Shown piece by piece: positions 1 to 6,204 of a stretch of DNA of 10,371 nucleotides (within the stretch, counting starts at the first letter, position 1; every line of letters begins with the position of its first letter). Location of the stretch: contig JACWAG010000242.1 of the NCBI GenBank assembly GCA_014874425.1, positions 1 to 10,371 of the forward strand. The letters run 5' to 3'. The DNA comes from Syntrophaceae bacterium (GTDB lineage Bacteria; Desulfobacterota; Desulfomonilia; Desulfomonilales; Desulfomonilaceae). Both the position numbers and the translations under genes were made by a program. The notes under the pieces were generated by a model. The model ran no database searches. It had not been told where the DNA came from and saw only the letters and a list, made by a program, of their open reading frames with translations.

Positions 1-37
1 CGGCGACCTTCAAGAAAGTTCTTCTTGTTTCGTCCAT
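1..37 (-). CDS. dsrO: DsrO, N-terminal 12 codons (partial, runs off the window)
   Basis: Only the first 12 codons are present, reading MDETRRTFLKVA. The R-R-T-F-L-K core is a twin-arginine (Tat) export motif, as expected for DsrO, the periplasmic ferredoxin-like iron-sulfur subunit of the DsrMKJOP complex. The ATG (37-35) overlaps the dsrJ stop codon by one base (TAATG), and a GGAG lies nine bases upstream of it. Identity rests on operon order (M-K-J-O) plus the Tat motif; the iron-sulfur part lies outside the window. Confidence 0.8.
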   Translation of the reverse strand, partial: MDETRRTFLKVA

Positions 38-438
38 TACTTCTCACTCCTTCCGGCCTGCTGCTCCTGCTCCTTCGGCGCTATGTGACAATCCCAGCAG
101 TTCGGGGTCACATTTAAGTAGTTGTGGCACCTATCACAAAACTTGGTTTTGCTCGAATGACACTTGGTGCAGGTGTTCTGTAGGCTCATTTTGTACTCTT
201 TACCGGTGGAGCTTACATAAATTCGCTTCCCGTCCCGTAAGACCTGGTCTCTCCACTGATCCAGAAGCACCATGTGGTTGGCCTGCATAAAAGCTTTGGA
301 TTCCACGCACTGTTTCTCTTGAGTGCCAACCTCAAGCTTAGGCGCCTTGGAACTCTTGCCAAAATCGTACCAAAATGGAGAGGTAATCAGGGCGAGAAAT
401 ATAACGATTAATGCTATAATTTTTCCAGCGTTATACAT
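37..438 (-). CDS. dsrJ: DsrJ, triheme cytochrome c of the DsrMKJOP complex
   Basis: Membrane-anchored periplasmic c-type cytochrome of 133 residues that takes part in electron transfer between the periplasmic side and DsrM/DsrP. An uncleaved signal anchor covers about residues 6-24. Three CxxCH haem-binding sites are visible: CTKCH (90-94), CDRCH (101-105) and CWDCH (114-118). A lone Cys44 lies ahead of them, in the place of the cysteine proposed to ligate one haem in the DsrJ family, and His55/Met56 are further possible ligands. I chose the ATG at 438 rather than the in-frame ATG at 459. It is preceded by GAGGAGG at nine bases, whereas the 459 start would overlap dsrK by 20 bases and has no clear ribosome site. 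One base separates it from the dsrK stop, so the two genes are probably translationally coupled. Confidence 0.93.
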   Translation of the reverse strand: MYNAGKIIALIVIFLALITSPFWYDFGKSSKAPKLEVGTQEKQCVESKAFMQANHMVLLDQWRDQVLRDGKRIYVSSTGKEYKMSLQNTCTKCHSSKTKFCDRCHNYLNVTPNCWDCHIAPKEQEQQAGRSEK

Positions 439-439
439 T

Positions 440-2059
440 CTACTCGTCCTCCTCTTCATCGCCTAAAGGTTCGCCACGTAAATCAAGGGTCCGTTCCTTT
501 TCACCAGTCATGACCAGCGCATTGGCTACGAGTTCATGTATGCCGCCGACGGTAACATCCGGGGCCCAATAATGGGTTAGGGCCGTGAGGGTAGCACGGT
601 CAATAGCGCACATGCACAGAAGCCGATTAACGTCGTGTTTCGCCACCACATGGTTTAGAGCGCTGGCACGAGGGAATGCGCCTCGCATACGCATTTCAAT
701 GTTTTCGTCATTTCCAAGACCAGCTCCGCCTCCGCAACAGAAGGTCTGTTCACGGATAGTGTTTTCCGGCATTTCGTAGAAGTTGTTCACCACATTCTTG
801 ATAACGTAACGAGGCTCTTCCAATAACCCCGCCGCACGAGCCGGATTGCAGGAATCATGATAAGTAGCGATGATTTTATCGTTACGGCTTGGATCAAGCT
901 TTAGCTTGCCATTCTTGATGAGGTCCGAAGTAAACTCGGTTATGTGGACCATCTTCGTCTGCTTAGCGTTTTCAAACTTAGTGCCAGTGATTGGCGAAAC
1001 CGGCTCTTCCAGAAAGTCGGCCGGTCCATTCATTGTCTCCATGTACTGATGGACAACCCGCCACATGTGGCCACACTCACCGCCGAGAATCCATTTGACG
1101 CCGAGTCTCTTGGCTTCAGCATAGATTTTTGCGTTGAGACGTTTGATCATTTCGTGCGACGTGAAAAGCCCGAAATTTCCGCCTTCAGAAGCGTATGTGC
1201 TCCATGTGTAATCAAGACCCAGTTCGTGGAACAGCATCATATATCCCATGCAGGTGTAGGTCCCGGGATCTGCGAAATAATCACCTGACGGAGTGACGAA
1301 AAGAATCTCCGCCCCCTTTTTGTTAACAGGCAGATTTACTTTGATTCCGGTAATATCTTCTACGTCGTCCGCCATGAATTCCCACATGTCTATGAGCCCA
1401 TGAGGCGGGATGCCGAGATGGTTTCCAAAACGATAGCAGTTTGCAACAGGTTCAATAACCCAGTTGATGTTCAGGCCAACCAGATTTAGTAGTTCCCTGC
1501 CTATCATTGTGACTTCCGCTGTGTCTATCCCGTAGGGACAGAAGACCGAGCAGCGTCTGCACTCAGTACACTGGAAGAAGTAATAAAACCATTCTTTCAG
1601 CACATCTATGGTCAATTCACGACCACCACCAAAACGGCCAAGCATTTTGCCAAGTAGCGTAAAATCGTTTCGATAGACGCTACGGATAAGCTCTGCACGA
1701 AGGACAGGCATATTCTTGGGGTCACCGGATCCGATGAAGAAATGGCATTTGTCCGCACATGCGCCACATCGAACGCAGATATCCATGAATAGTCGGAAAG
1801 ACCGGTATTTTTCGAGCCGTTCTTTCATCCCCTTCAATATTATTTCTTGCCAATTCTCCGGTAACTTCCAGTCTTCGTCAGTAGGCGCCCACTGACGAGG
1901 GTTGGGCATGCCGAGTATTTTGAGATTTTTCCCTGCCGCAGGGTAACTGTATGTGCCGTCCTTGAACACGGAGGGATTGTTCATCCACCCAGTTTCCGGG
2001 GGCTTGTTCAGGTCTATATCCATTAAATCCTTAGGTTTCGGTAAATCGTGTAGATCCAT
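440..2059 (-). CDS. dsrK: DsrK, HdrD-like iron-sulfur subunit of the DsrMKJOP complex
   Basis: Cytoplasmic 539-residue iron-sulfur protein related to heterodisulfide reductase subunit HdrD. In sulfate reducers it is proposed to pass electrons from the membrane to the DsrC thiol/disulfide (trisulfide) cycle. Two [4Fe-4S] ferredoxin motifs are visible: C95-x2-C98-x2-C101-x3-C105 and C164-x2-C167-x2-C170-x3-C174 followed by PYG. The C-terminal half carries the CCG-type site of the Hdr family: GGECGH near 329, HDSC ending at C404, the CC pair at 441-442 followed by GGG, and C482/C484. The tail is very acidic (DEEEDE), and its GAG/GAG/GAC codons supply the ribosome site for dsrJ. The AAGGAG serving dsrK lies in the last codons of dsrM, so the genes are closely coupled. 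Confidence 0.96.
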   Translation of the reverse strand: MDLHDLPKPKDLMDIDLNKPPETGWMNNPSVFKDGTYSYPAAGKNLKILGMPNPRQWAPTDEDWKLPENWQEIILKGMKERLEKYRSFRLFMDICVRCGACADKCHFFIGSGDPKNMPVLRAELIRSVYRNDFTLLGKMLGRFGGGRELTIDVLKEWFYYFFQCTECRRCSVFCPYGIDTAEVTMIGRELLNLVGLNINWVIEPVANCYRFGNHLGIPPHGLIDMWEFMADDVEDITGIKVNLPVNKKGAEILFVTPSGDYFADPGTYTCMGYMMLFHELGLDYTWSTYASEGGNFGLFTSHEMIKRLNAKIYAEAKRLGVKWILGGECGHMWRVVHQYMETMNGPADFLEEPVSPITGTKFENAKQTKMVHITEFTSDLIKNGKLKLDPSRNDKIIATYHDSCNPARAAGLLEEPRYVIKNVVNNFYEMPENTIREQTFCCGGGAGLGNDENIEMRMRGAFPRASALNHVVAKHDVNRLLCMCAIDRATLTALTHYWAPDVTVGGIHELVANALVMTGEKERTLDLRGEPLGDEEEDE

Positions 2060-2061
2060 GG

Positions 2062-3066
2062 TTACTCCTTGTCCACAGGGATGCCGACTTCTTTCATCTT
2101 CTCCCTGAAATCATCTTCATATTCTTCGTAAGTATGAACCTTGACCGGATAATTCCATGGATTCACATAACGCTCACTTCTGTTAACGTTGGCCATGTTG
2201 CGGGTGGGGCTCAAGAATACTCCACCAGCGTGCATCAGTTTTGAGAACGGGAAATAAGCGATCAGCACACTTACCAAAAACAGATGCACATAGAAAATCG
2301 GATGAATCCCTGGAGGCGCTACCGGATGCAAGGTAAACAAGCCCATCGCGAGACTTTTGACACCTAACAAATCCACCTTGAAAAAATTCCTCATCAAAAC
2401 TCCGGAAACCCCTATACCCAATATGAGAAACAAGGCGAAATAGTCTGCTGGTAGAGAGATATAGCGGAGCTGAGGCAAAGTGACCCTTCTTAAGAAAAGA
2501 AGTGTTACTGCCGCTAGAAACAGGATGTCTGTAATGAAGAAGGTTGGAACCATGATCTGGAAAAACCCGTCCACAGATGTGATCGTCTGCACAAATGAGG
2601 GAACCGGTTCCATGAAAAGTCTCAAATGCCGTATTATAATTATCAGAAATGAATAGTGGAACAGGATGCCGAAAAGCCATAACCACTTTGCGGAAGCATA
2701 GGTGACTCGTGGACCTTCTCTTAATTCAGCCTTGGTGTTTCTGAAAAGAGAACGAAACAAGAAGACTTCCAGAAACATTCTGCCGATTACACCCCATGTA
2801 TTGTATGGGCAATCCAGGTTGTCGGCCTTTATCCAAGGCAGCGTTTTGCCCTGCCCACACGTTGTTGGAATACGAAAAGGGACTGGGACCCTAGCCCAAT
2901 CCACAATTCGGTAAACAACCCCGATAACAAATATGGCTAACGCTATGTAAGGGATGATAACTCCAAACACAGAGTCAAGACCTATCGCCTCGACCCCGAA
3001 CCAGGAGACCGCCACCAACGCCACCACAGCTATCAGGGCCGAAACTAAAGAAAACAATGCGTTCAT
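2062..3066 (-). CDS. dsrM: DsrM, membrane cytochrome b subunit of the DsrMKJOP complex
   Basis: Integral membrane protein of 334 residues, the NarI/HdrE-like dihaem cytochrome b that links quinone or periplasmic electrons to DsrK. I see about six hydrophobic segments: roughly 5-25, 33-53, 128-146, 174-193, 208-226 and 254-273. Histidines suited to haem b ligation lie in or beside them (H137, H147, H255, H261, H279). The long loop between segments two and three contains C70 and C86. The start is the ATG at 3066, preceded by GAGGTGG. The gene ends GTG GAC AAG GAG TAA, and that AAGGAG is the ribosome site for dsrK, whose ATG follows the stop after two bases. This places dsrM and dsrK in one transcript. 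Family identity rests on topology, length and position beside an unmistakable dsrK. Confidence 0.94.
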   Translation of the reverse strand: MNALFSLVSALIAVVALVAVSWFGVEAIGLDSVFGVIIPYIALAIFVIGVVYRIVDWARVPVPFRIPTTCGQGKTLPWIKADNLDCPYNTWGVIGRMFLEVFLFRSLFRNTKAELREGPRVTYASAKWLWLFGILFHYSFLIIIIRHLRLFMEPVPSFVQTITSVDGFFQIMVPTFFITDILFLAAVTLLFLRRVTLPQLRYISLPADYFALFLILGIGVSGVLMRNFFKVDLLGVKSLAMGLFTLHPVAPPGIHPIFYVHLFLVSVLIAYFPFSKLMHAGGVFLSPTRNMANVNRSERYVNPWNYPVKVHTYEEYEDDFREKMKEVGIPVDKE

Positions 3067-3115
3067 TCGACCACCTCAATTAACTTAACACTGTTTTATC
3101 GTCAACTAAGGGACG

Positions 3116-3640
3116 CTACCAATCGTGAGGCGCCCCGTATTTCATACACGCTCTTTCCAGAATTCGGGATGTCCTGTTCCTGATTTCCATAGCCCTCATT
3201 TCGAAGAGCTTCTCACGGCATTTCATGTAAATGTCAAAAGATGTAAGAGCGAGAGAATCCACTCTGGATTCCAGTCTTAAAAGTTCACCAACAAGATGCT
3301 GGTCGTTCATCATCTTTTCCGGAATCGACTCTCTCAAACATTTCTTGAGTAGAAAAATAAAACCCAAGGCATCCGACGCCGAAAACTGCTGAACAGCCCG
3401 AATCCTAACTATATCATCCAAACGCCGTACCACATCAGGAGAATAGTCTTTGCTCCCACTCATTACCCAGTCAAAAATCGCTTCCGCTCCATTTGTGATA
3501 GCCGCCCCGACCGGATTGGCAAACGGATCCTTCTGTTTTCTCATGAAGGAGCCACCTTCTGGTGGATACGTATCAATCGTAAGGTCAGTCCAGTGTTTGA
3601 TGATTGCTTTTTTATTTTCCAAGAGAAGGTCTACTAACAT
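3116..3640 (-). CDS. RsbRD N-terminal-domain protein leading the dsr operon
   Basis: A 174-residue, probably soluble, mostly helical protein resembling the N-terminal domain of RsbRD, a stressosome co-antagonist. The family-like stretches are the N-terminal ENKKAIIKHW, FANPVG at about 40-45, and the region from RRLDDIVRIRAVQQFS to GFIFLLKKCLRE (72-104). It stops after this domain, so it lacks the STAS domain that lets RsbR proteins enter stressosomes. Proteins of this kind are often found directly ahead of dsrMKJOP in sulfate reducers, and their role is unknown to me. Here 49 bases separate it from dsrM with no terminator between, so it is probably co-transcribed. The ATG at 3640 has a GGAG about 12 bases upstream. 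A sensory or regulatory role is inference only. Confidence 0.8.
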   Translation of the reverse strand: MLVDLLLENKKAIIKHWTDLTIDTYPPEGGSFMRKQKDPFANPVGAAITNGAEAIFDWVMSGSKDYSPDVVRRLDDIVRIRAVQQFSASDALGFIFLLKKCLRESIPEKMMNDQHLVGELLRLESRVDSLALTSFDIYMKCREKLFEMRAMEIRNRTSRILERACMKYGAPHDW

Positions 3641-3662
3641 TATCGTTTACGTTCTCCATTTT

Positions 3663-3845
3663 TCAAACCCCTAACAATGACTCTAAGGTCTGCGGCAAAA
3701 CCTTGCCTAACATCTCACTGAAGGGGCCTACCCGATCAATTTTAATAGTAACTGAAAGATTCTGCAAAGTGACGTATTCAACTCTTTCAGCCGCTCCGAA
3801 CTCTAGTTTGTAGGCTAACCATTCAGCTAAATGAATCCTTGTCAC
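3663..3845 (-). CDS. Possible small protein upstream of the dsr operon (hypothetical)
   Basis: An open frame of 60 codons starts at a GTG and ends 22 bases before the RsbRD-N-type gene, on the same strand. The peptide alternates hydrophobic and charged residues, with stretches such as VEYVTLQNLSVTIKIDRV and a leucine-rich end (LPQTLESLLGV). It has no membrane segment, cysteine pair or other motif I recognise. The frame stays open 14 codons above the GTG, but no clear ribosome site precedes it. Position and amino-acid make-up are compatible with a small operon-leading gene, yet chance is a serious alternative at this length. I call no function. Confidence 0.25.
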   Translation of the reverse strand: MTRIHLAEWLAYKLEFGAAERVEYVTLQNLSVTIKIDRVGPFSEMLGKVLPQTLESLLGV

Positions 3846-3896
3846 TTCTGACTTCGGATATCGGTGGCTACGGATTTTAGTGTTCTGTTAAACACT

Positions 3897-3924
3897 TGGC
3901 TTACAGCCCCGGCCGGGTTTAGCC
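3897..3924 (-). promoter_or_regulatory. GC-rich imperfect hairpin in the putative dsr leader
   Basis: Outer arms GGCT and AGCC close a stem with small bulges, leading to a CCC/GGG inner stem around the perfect ten-base palindrome CCCGGCCGGG (3908-3917). On the minus strand it would lie in the 5' leader of the dsr transcript if the promoter boxes near 3939-3968 are used. No U run follows it, so it does not look like an intrinsic terminator. It could be a protein binding site or just a structured leader element. Confidence 0.35.
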
Positions 3925-3938
3925 ATGTCTAGGTAAGA

Positions 3939-3968
3939 ATTTTAAGGTTATACGCGTACACTTTCCAA
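3939..3968 (-). promoter_or_regulatory. Candidate promoter for the dsr operon
   Basis: Read on the minus strand, TTGGAA (3968-3963) and TAAAAT (3944-3939) are 18 bases apart, giving four and five matches to the sigma70 boxes. A second TTGACA at 3981-3976 is perfect, but its nearest good -10 (TATAAC, 3952-3947) is 23 bases away, which is too far. If used, the promoter would give a leader of nearly 300 bases ahead of the RsbRD-N-type gene. In AT-rich DNA such matches are common, so this is tentative. Confidence 0.3.
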
Positions 3969-4010
3969 GCCGAATTGTCAAGTTTTTTGGCGTTATTTTT
4001 AGCACTGTCC

Positions 4011-4039
4011 TTGACTTTACATTCTCGAAGAATTATCGA
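4011..4039 (+). promoter_or_regulatory. Candidate promoter for the VOC gene
   Basis: TTGACT (4011-4016) and TATCGA (4034-4039) are separated by 17 bases, about 115 bases ahead of the VOC start codon. The -35 box is good and the -10 box is weak. It is the only plus-strand pair with correct spacing that I see in this spacer. Confidence 0.3.
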
Positions 4040-4155
4040 CTCGCTCTGTCTTTGGAACTTTTACACGGATGCAGTAAATTATGATTAGGCGCCAAAAACA
4101 ATCTTCCCGGGCCTCAGGCGCAACGCTGACACTAAGATTACAAGGAGCGACAGCT

Positions 4156-4743
4156 ATGATCAAGTTCAATGGAATAAATCATCTCGCAATGGTGACTTCT
4201 GACATGGACAAAACCATCCGTTACTGGCGAGACCTTCTTGGGTTCCGATTAGTAGCCGGTTTGGGCGCGCCCGGATACAGGCACTATTTCTTTGAAATAT
4301 CACCCACTGATCTCATCGCCTTTTTTGAATGGACAGGAGCCGAACCGGCTATCGAGAAGGACCATGGAGCGCCCGTCAAAGGTCCAGTCATATTTGATCA
4401 CGTCTCTTTCGGAGTTGAAAACCTTGACGATCTCTGGGAATTACGTGACAAGCTTTCAGCCGCTGGGTTCTGGGTCTCGGAAATGGTGGACCACGGCTTT
4501 ATTTATTCCATTTATTCCTTTGACCCTAACAACATTCCTGTCGAGTTCAGCTTTTCGGTCAGAGGGAAAGAAATAAGACAGCGCCCTGCCATGGTGGACA
4601 AAAGACCGTCCGAAGTTACTCTTGAAGGAGCGGAGCCCCAACCTGGCAAATGGCCCAAACCGACCCTTTCAAGTGATGAAGACAAGCAAATCTACCCAGG
4701 CGCGGGGAGTGAGTTGTTTCATGGCATTAAAAAGACCCCCTAG
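4156..4743 (+). CDS. VOC-superfamily (glyoxalase/dioxygenase-type) protein
   Basis: Soluble 195-residue protein of the vicinal oxygen chelate superfamily, with two beta-alpha-beta-beta-beta modules. The metal-ligand pattern of the fold is present: H9 (GINHLAM), E58 (AFFEW), H82 (FDHVSFGV) and E130 (PVEFSF). The DMDKTIRYWRDLLGFRLV stretch is the typical first helix and strand. About 60 residues beyond the fold form a proline- and charge-rich tail. I chose the ATG at 4156, because AAGGAG lies nine bases upstream and the fold starts at once; an in-frame ATG at 4081 would add 25 unlikely residues. The metal-centre residues suggest a lyase, isomerase or dioxygenase, but the substrate cannot be read from sequence. 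It converges with the DUF362 gene and shares a CTAG with it at the stop codons. Confidence 0.88.
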   Translation: MIKFNGINHLAMVTSDMDKTIRYWRDLLGFRLVAGLGAPGYRHYFFEISPTDLIAFFEWTGAEPAIEKDHGAPVKGPVIFDHVSFGVENLDDLWELRDKLSAAGFWVSEMVDHGFIYSIYSFDPNNIPVEFSFSVRGKEIRQRPAMVDKRPSEVTLEGAEPQPGKWPKPTLSSDEDKQIYPGAGSELFHGIKKTP

Positions 4744-5885
4744 CGACTGATTCTTGACAGGACGCGTCCCATGACGGGTTCCAGGACCCGGACAGCGTCA
4801 TTCCCGCAAAGTTCCTGACAACAGAAGCATGAAATGCATTTTTTGCGGTCTATCTTAAAGGTCCCATTCTTTTCAAAAATGGCTGACGGCGGACAGTGCG
4901 TCATACAGATACCGCATTTCTTGCAAAGCGTATGGTCGATCATCGGCCTGGTAATCATGTGGTTTTCAAGAAATCTTCTAAGCGGGTTCCAGTATGAGAG
5001 ATTCCATGCCATGGTAACTGACTTGGCCTGTCTGAAATCAGTTATCGGGAATTCATCGAGTCCATCTCCTACTCTCGTTATCCTAGATAGATCAGACACG
5101 CCAAGCCCCAATTCTTGCCCAATGACGCAAGTGCGCATCATGTCCGGGGGAAAATTCACAAGCGACGCCAACACAGCGTCCAGGGCGACTGCGTCCACGC
5201 CTGCCGCAACAAGACCTATGAATCGGGGAGCGCCATTATTGGGGCCGTTTCCCTCCATGCCCAGTATACCATCGACTATTGAGACCGCCGGTCTCACCTG
5301 TTCAAGAATCTGTACGAGGACGGTAGCAAAATGGTCAATGTTCTTGCCTGCTCTCAAATGCCACGACGCCTTGTCAGTTCCCACAACAGTCCCAAAGAGA
5401 TTTTTTACAGCTATAGTCAATCCCATCTGCGTATGAGTTTTTAGCTTGGGCAAATTTATAATCTTGTCGAATTCGAATATTTCTTCAGCCAGTTCAAGAC
5501 GGCGAAATACTCGTCCGTCACAACAATCCAGACTCCTCTTCCGAGTAAACGGGCAGGATTGGATGTTCATTTTTCGCATGAAATCATCGTAACCCGACTT
5601 GGCAAGGACTTTATTAAGGTTTCCTAGTGGAGGACTATCCCCAATGAAGACACCCGCGCCATGGTCAATGATCAGTGACGCTACTGCTTCCACAAATGCT
5701 GGATGCGTCACAACCGCCTTTTCCGGGGCTGCTGACATTAAAAGATTGGGCTTTATCAGGACCTTATCAGACCTACCTACAATCGCCCTAAATCCTCCAA
5801 TGTCCTCAATACGTTTGTATATGTTTTCTTTGAGTCTCGCGATATCATAATCCTGGGCTTTCCCTACACTAACTAGAGGTTCCAT
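4740..5885 (-). CDS. DUF362 protein with C-terminal 2x[4Fe-4S] ferredoxin domain
   Basis: A 381-residue cytoplasmic protein. Residues 1 to about 290 form a DUF362 domain: LIKPNLLM at 43-50, GDSPPLG at 82-88, LPKLKTHTQMGLTIAVKNLFG at 145-165 (with a KxH-type pattern), and VDGILGMEGNGPNNG at 204-218. The C-terminal part carries two ferredoxin motifs: C321-x2-C324-x2-C327-x3-C331-PP, and C350-x2-C353-x2-C356-x3-C360, the latter with an extra Cys355. DUF362/ferredoxin fusions are common in anaerobes; some members are maturation or redox proteins, but this subgroup has no assigned reaction that I know. The ATG at 5885 has AGGATAAGGA directly upstream. It stands alone on its strand, so its neighbours give no hint of function. 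Confidence 0.9.
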   Translation of the reverse strand: MEPLVSVGKAQDYDIARLKENIYKRIEDIGGFRAIVGRSDKVLIKPNLLMSAAPEKAVVTHPAFVEAVASLIIDHGAGVFIGDSPPLGNLNKVLAKSGYDDFMRKMNIQSCPFTRKRSLDCCDGRVFRRLELAEEIFEFDKIINLPKLKTHTQMGLTIAVKNLFGTVVGTDKASWHLRAGKNIDHFATVLVQILEQVRPAVSIVDGILGMEGNGPNNGAPRFIGLVAAGVDAVALDAVLASLVNFPPDMMRTCVIGQELGLGVSDLSRITRVGDGLDEFPITDFRQAKSVTMAWNLSYWNPLRRFLENHMITRPMIDHTLCKKCGICMTHCPPSAIFEKNGTFKIDRKKCISCFCCQELCGNDAVRVLEPVMGRVLSRISR

Positions 5886-5944
5886 TCCTTATCCTGAAAG
5901 TGAATATTCTGGGTCCGTTTAAGGCAATATGCAGAGCAATCGGA

Positions 5945-5973
5945 ACAATAGCCTAATATTGGACCGTTTTCAA
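5945..5973 (-). promoter_or_regulatory. Candidate promoter for the DUF362 gene
   Basis: On the minus strand, TTGAAA (5973-5968) and TATTGT (5950-5945) are separated by exactly 17 bases, about 60 bases ahead of the DUF362 start codon. Box quality and spacing are consistent with a sigma70 promoter, and the position fits a short leader. Confidence 0.45.
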
Positions 5974-6017
5974 TCTCGGGAATTTATTGTAACAGCGATT
6001 TAGACTGCGATTTGGGC

Positions 6018-6045
6018 TTGACCTGAATAAGAATCTCGTTATACT
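6018..6045 (+). promoter_or_regulatory. Strong sigma70-type promoter for the panC leader
   Basis: TTGACC (6018-6023) and TATACT (6040-6045) are separated by 16 bases, with five of six consensus matches in each box. Transcription would start near 6052, about 110 bases before the terminator hairpin. It is the best promoter match that I found in the window. Confidence 0.65.
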
Positions 6046-6051
6046 AGATTT

Positions 6052-6192
6052 AATGGGTCTGGAGTTCCTTCCTCAAGGGACCTGGAACACATTGCTCAAA
6101 ACAATAAAAATCCGCTTGGATCGCATAGACCGGGACGGAAGGAAATAAGTAGTAGCGCTGTACGCCTTCCCTTACTCGGGAAGGCTTTTTTT
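6052..6192 (+). promoter_or_regulatory. Structured panC leader, candidate attenuator or riboswitch
   Basis: Between a strong promoter and panC lies a leader of about 140 nt that ends in a perfect intrinsic terminator. Four segments can pair in competing ways: A TTCCTTCC (6065-6072), B GGAAGGAA (6137-6144), C GCCTTCCC (6164-6171) and D GGGAAGGC (6178-6185). A:B is a perfect eight-base match that leaves the C:D terminator free, while B pairing with C (GGAAGG/CCTTCC) would break the terminator. Smaller hairpins are also possible (GTTCC 6064-6068 with GGAAC 6084-6088; ATTG/CAAT 6091-6105). No short peptide rich in particular codons is evident. The published 'pan' RNA motif occurs ahead of pantothenate genes in several phyla, including Deltaproteobacteria. 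I could not check its consensus here. Confidence 0.55.
6164..6192 (+). terminator. Intrinsic terminator hairpin immediately before panC
   Basis: A perfect eight-base stem (GCCTTCCC, 6164-6171; GGGAAGGC, 6178-6185) with a six-base loop is followed by seven T residues (6186-6192). It fits a rho-independent terminator very well. It sits between the leader promoter and panC, so panC expression needs read-through or a rearranged structure. Its right arm also contains GGAAGG, eight bases from the ATG at 6193. Confidence 0.85.
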
Positions 6193-6204
6193 ATGGCTGA
6201 ATCA

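Larger units (their letters stand above)
3641..4155. other. Divergent intergenic region between the dsr operon and the VOC gene
   Basis: About 515 bases separate the minus-strand dsr operon from the plus-strand VOC gene. Apart from the possible 60-codon frame at its left side, I see no gene. It contains an imperfect GC-rich hairpin (3897-3924), a 6-bp inverted repeat (AGTGTT/AACACT, 3879-3896, six-base loop), candidate minus-strand promoter boxes near 3939-3968 and candidate plus-strand boxes near 4011-4039. The right part (about 3925-4080) is clearly AT-rich, as expected for a control region. Confidence 0.6.

Noticed and set aside
2183..2686. 167-codon minus-strand frame overlapping dsrM
   Set aside because: It is an out-of-frame reading inside dsrM, which has the membrane pattern, operon spacing and ribosome site.
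3976..3981. Perfect minus-strand TTGACA box ahead of the dsr operon
   Set aside because: The nearest good -10 box is 23 bases away, outside the workable spacing; a TTGGAA/TAAAAT pair with an 18-base spacer was preferred.
4834..5436. 200-codon open frame on the plus strand
   Set aside because: It is antisense to the clear DUF362/ferredoxin gene, and its translation has no family features.
6111..6160. CGGGACGGAAGGAAATAAG resembling the GGAAGGAA tip of bacterial SRP (4.5S) RNA
   Set aside because: The flanking strand does not form the symmetric internal loop and helix of SRP RNA. The GGAAGGAA fits better as an arm of the panC leader.
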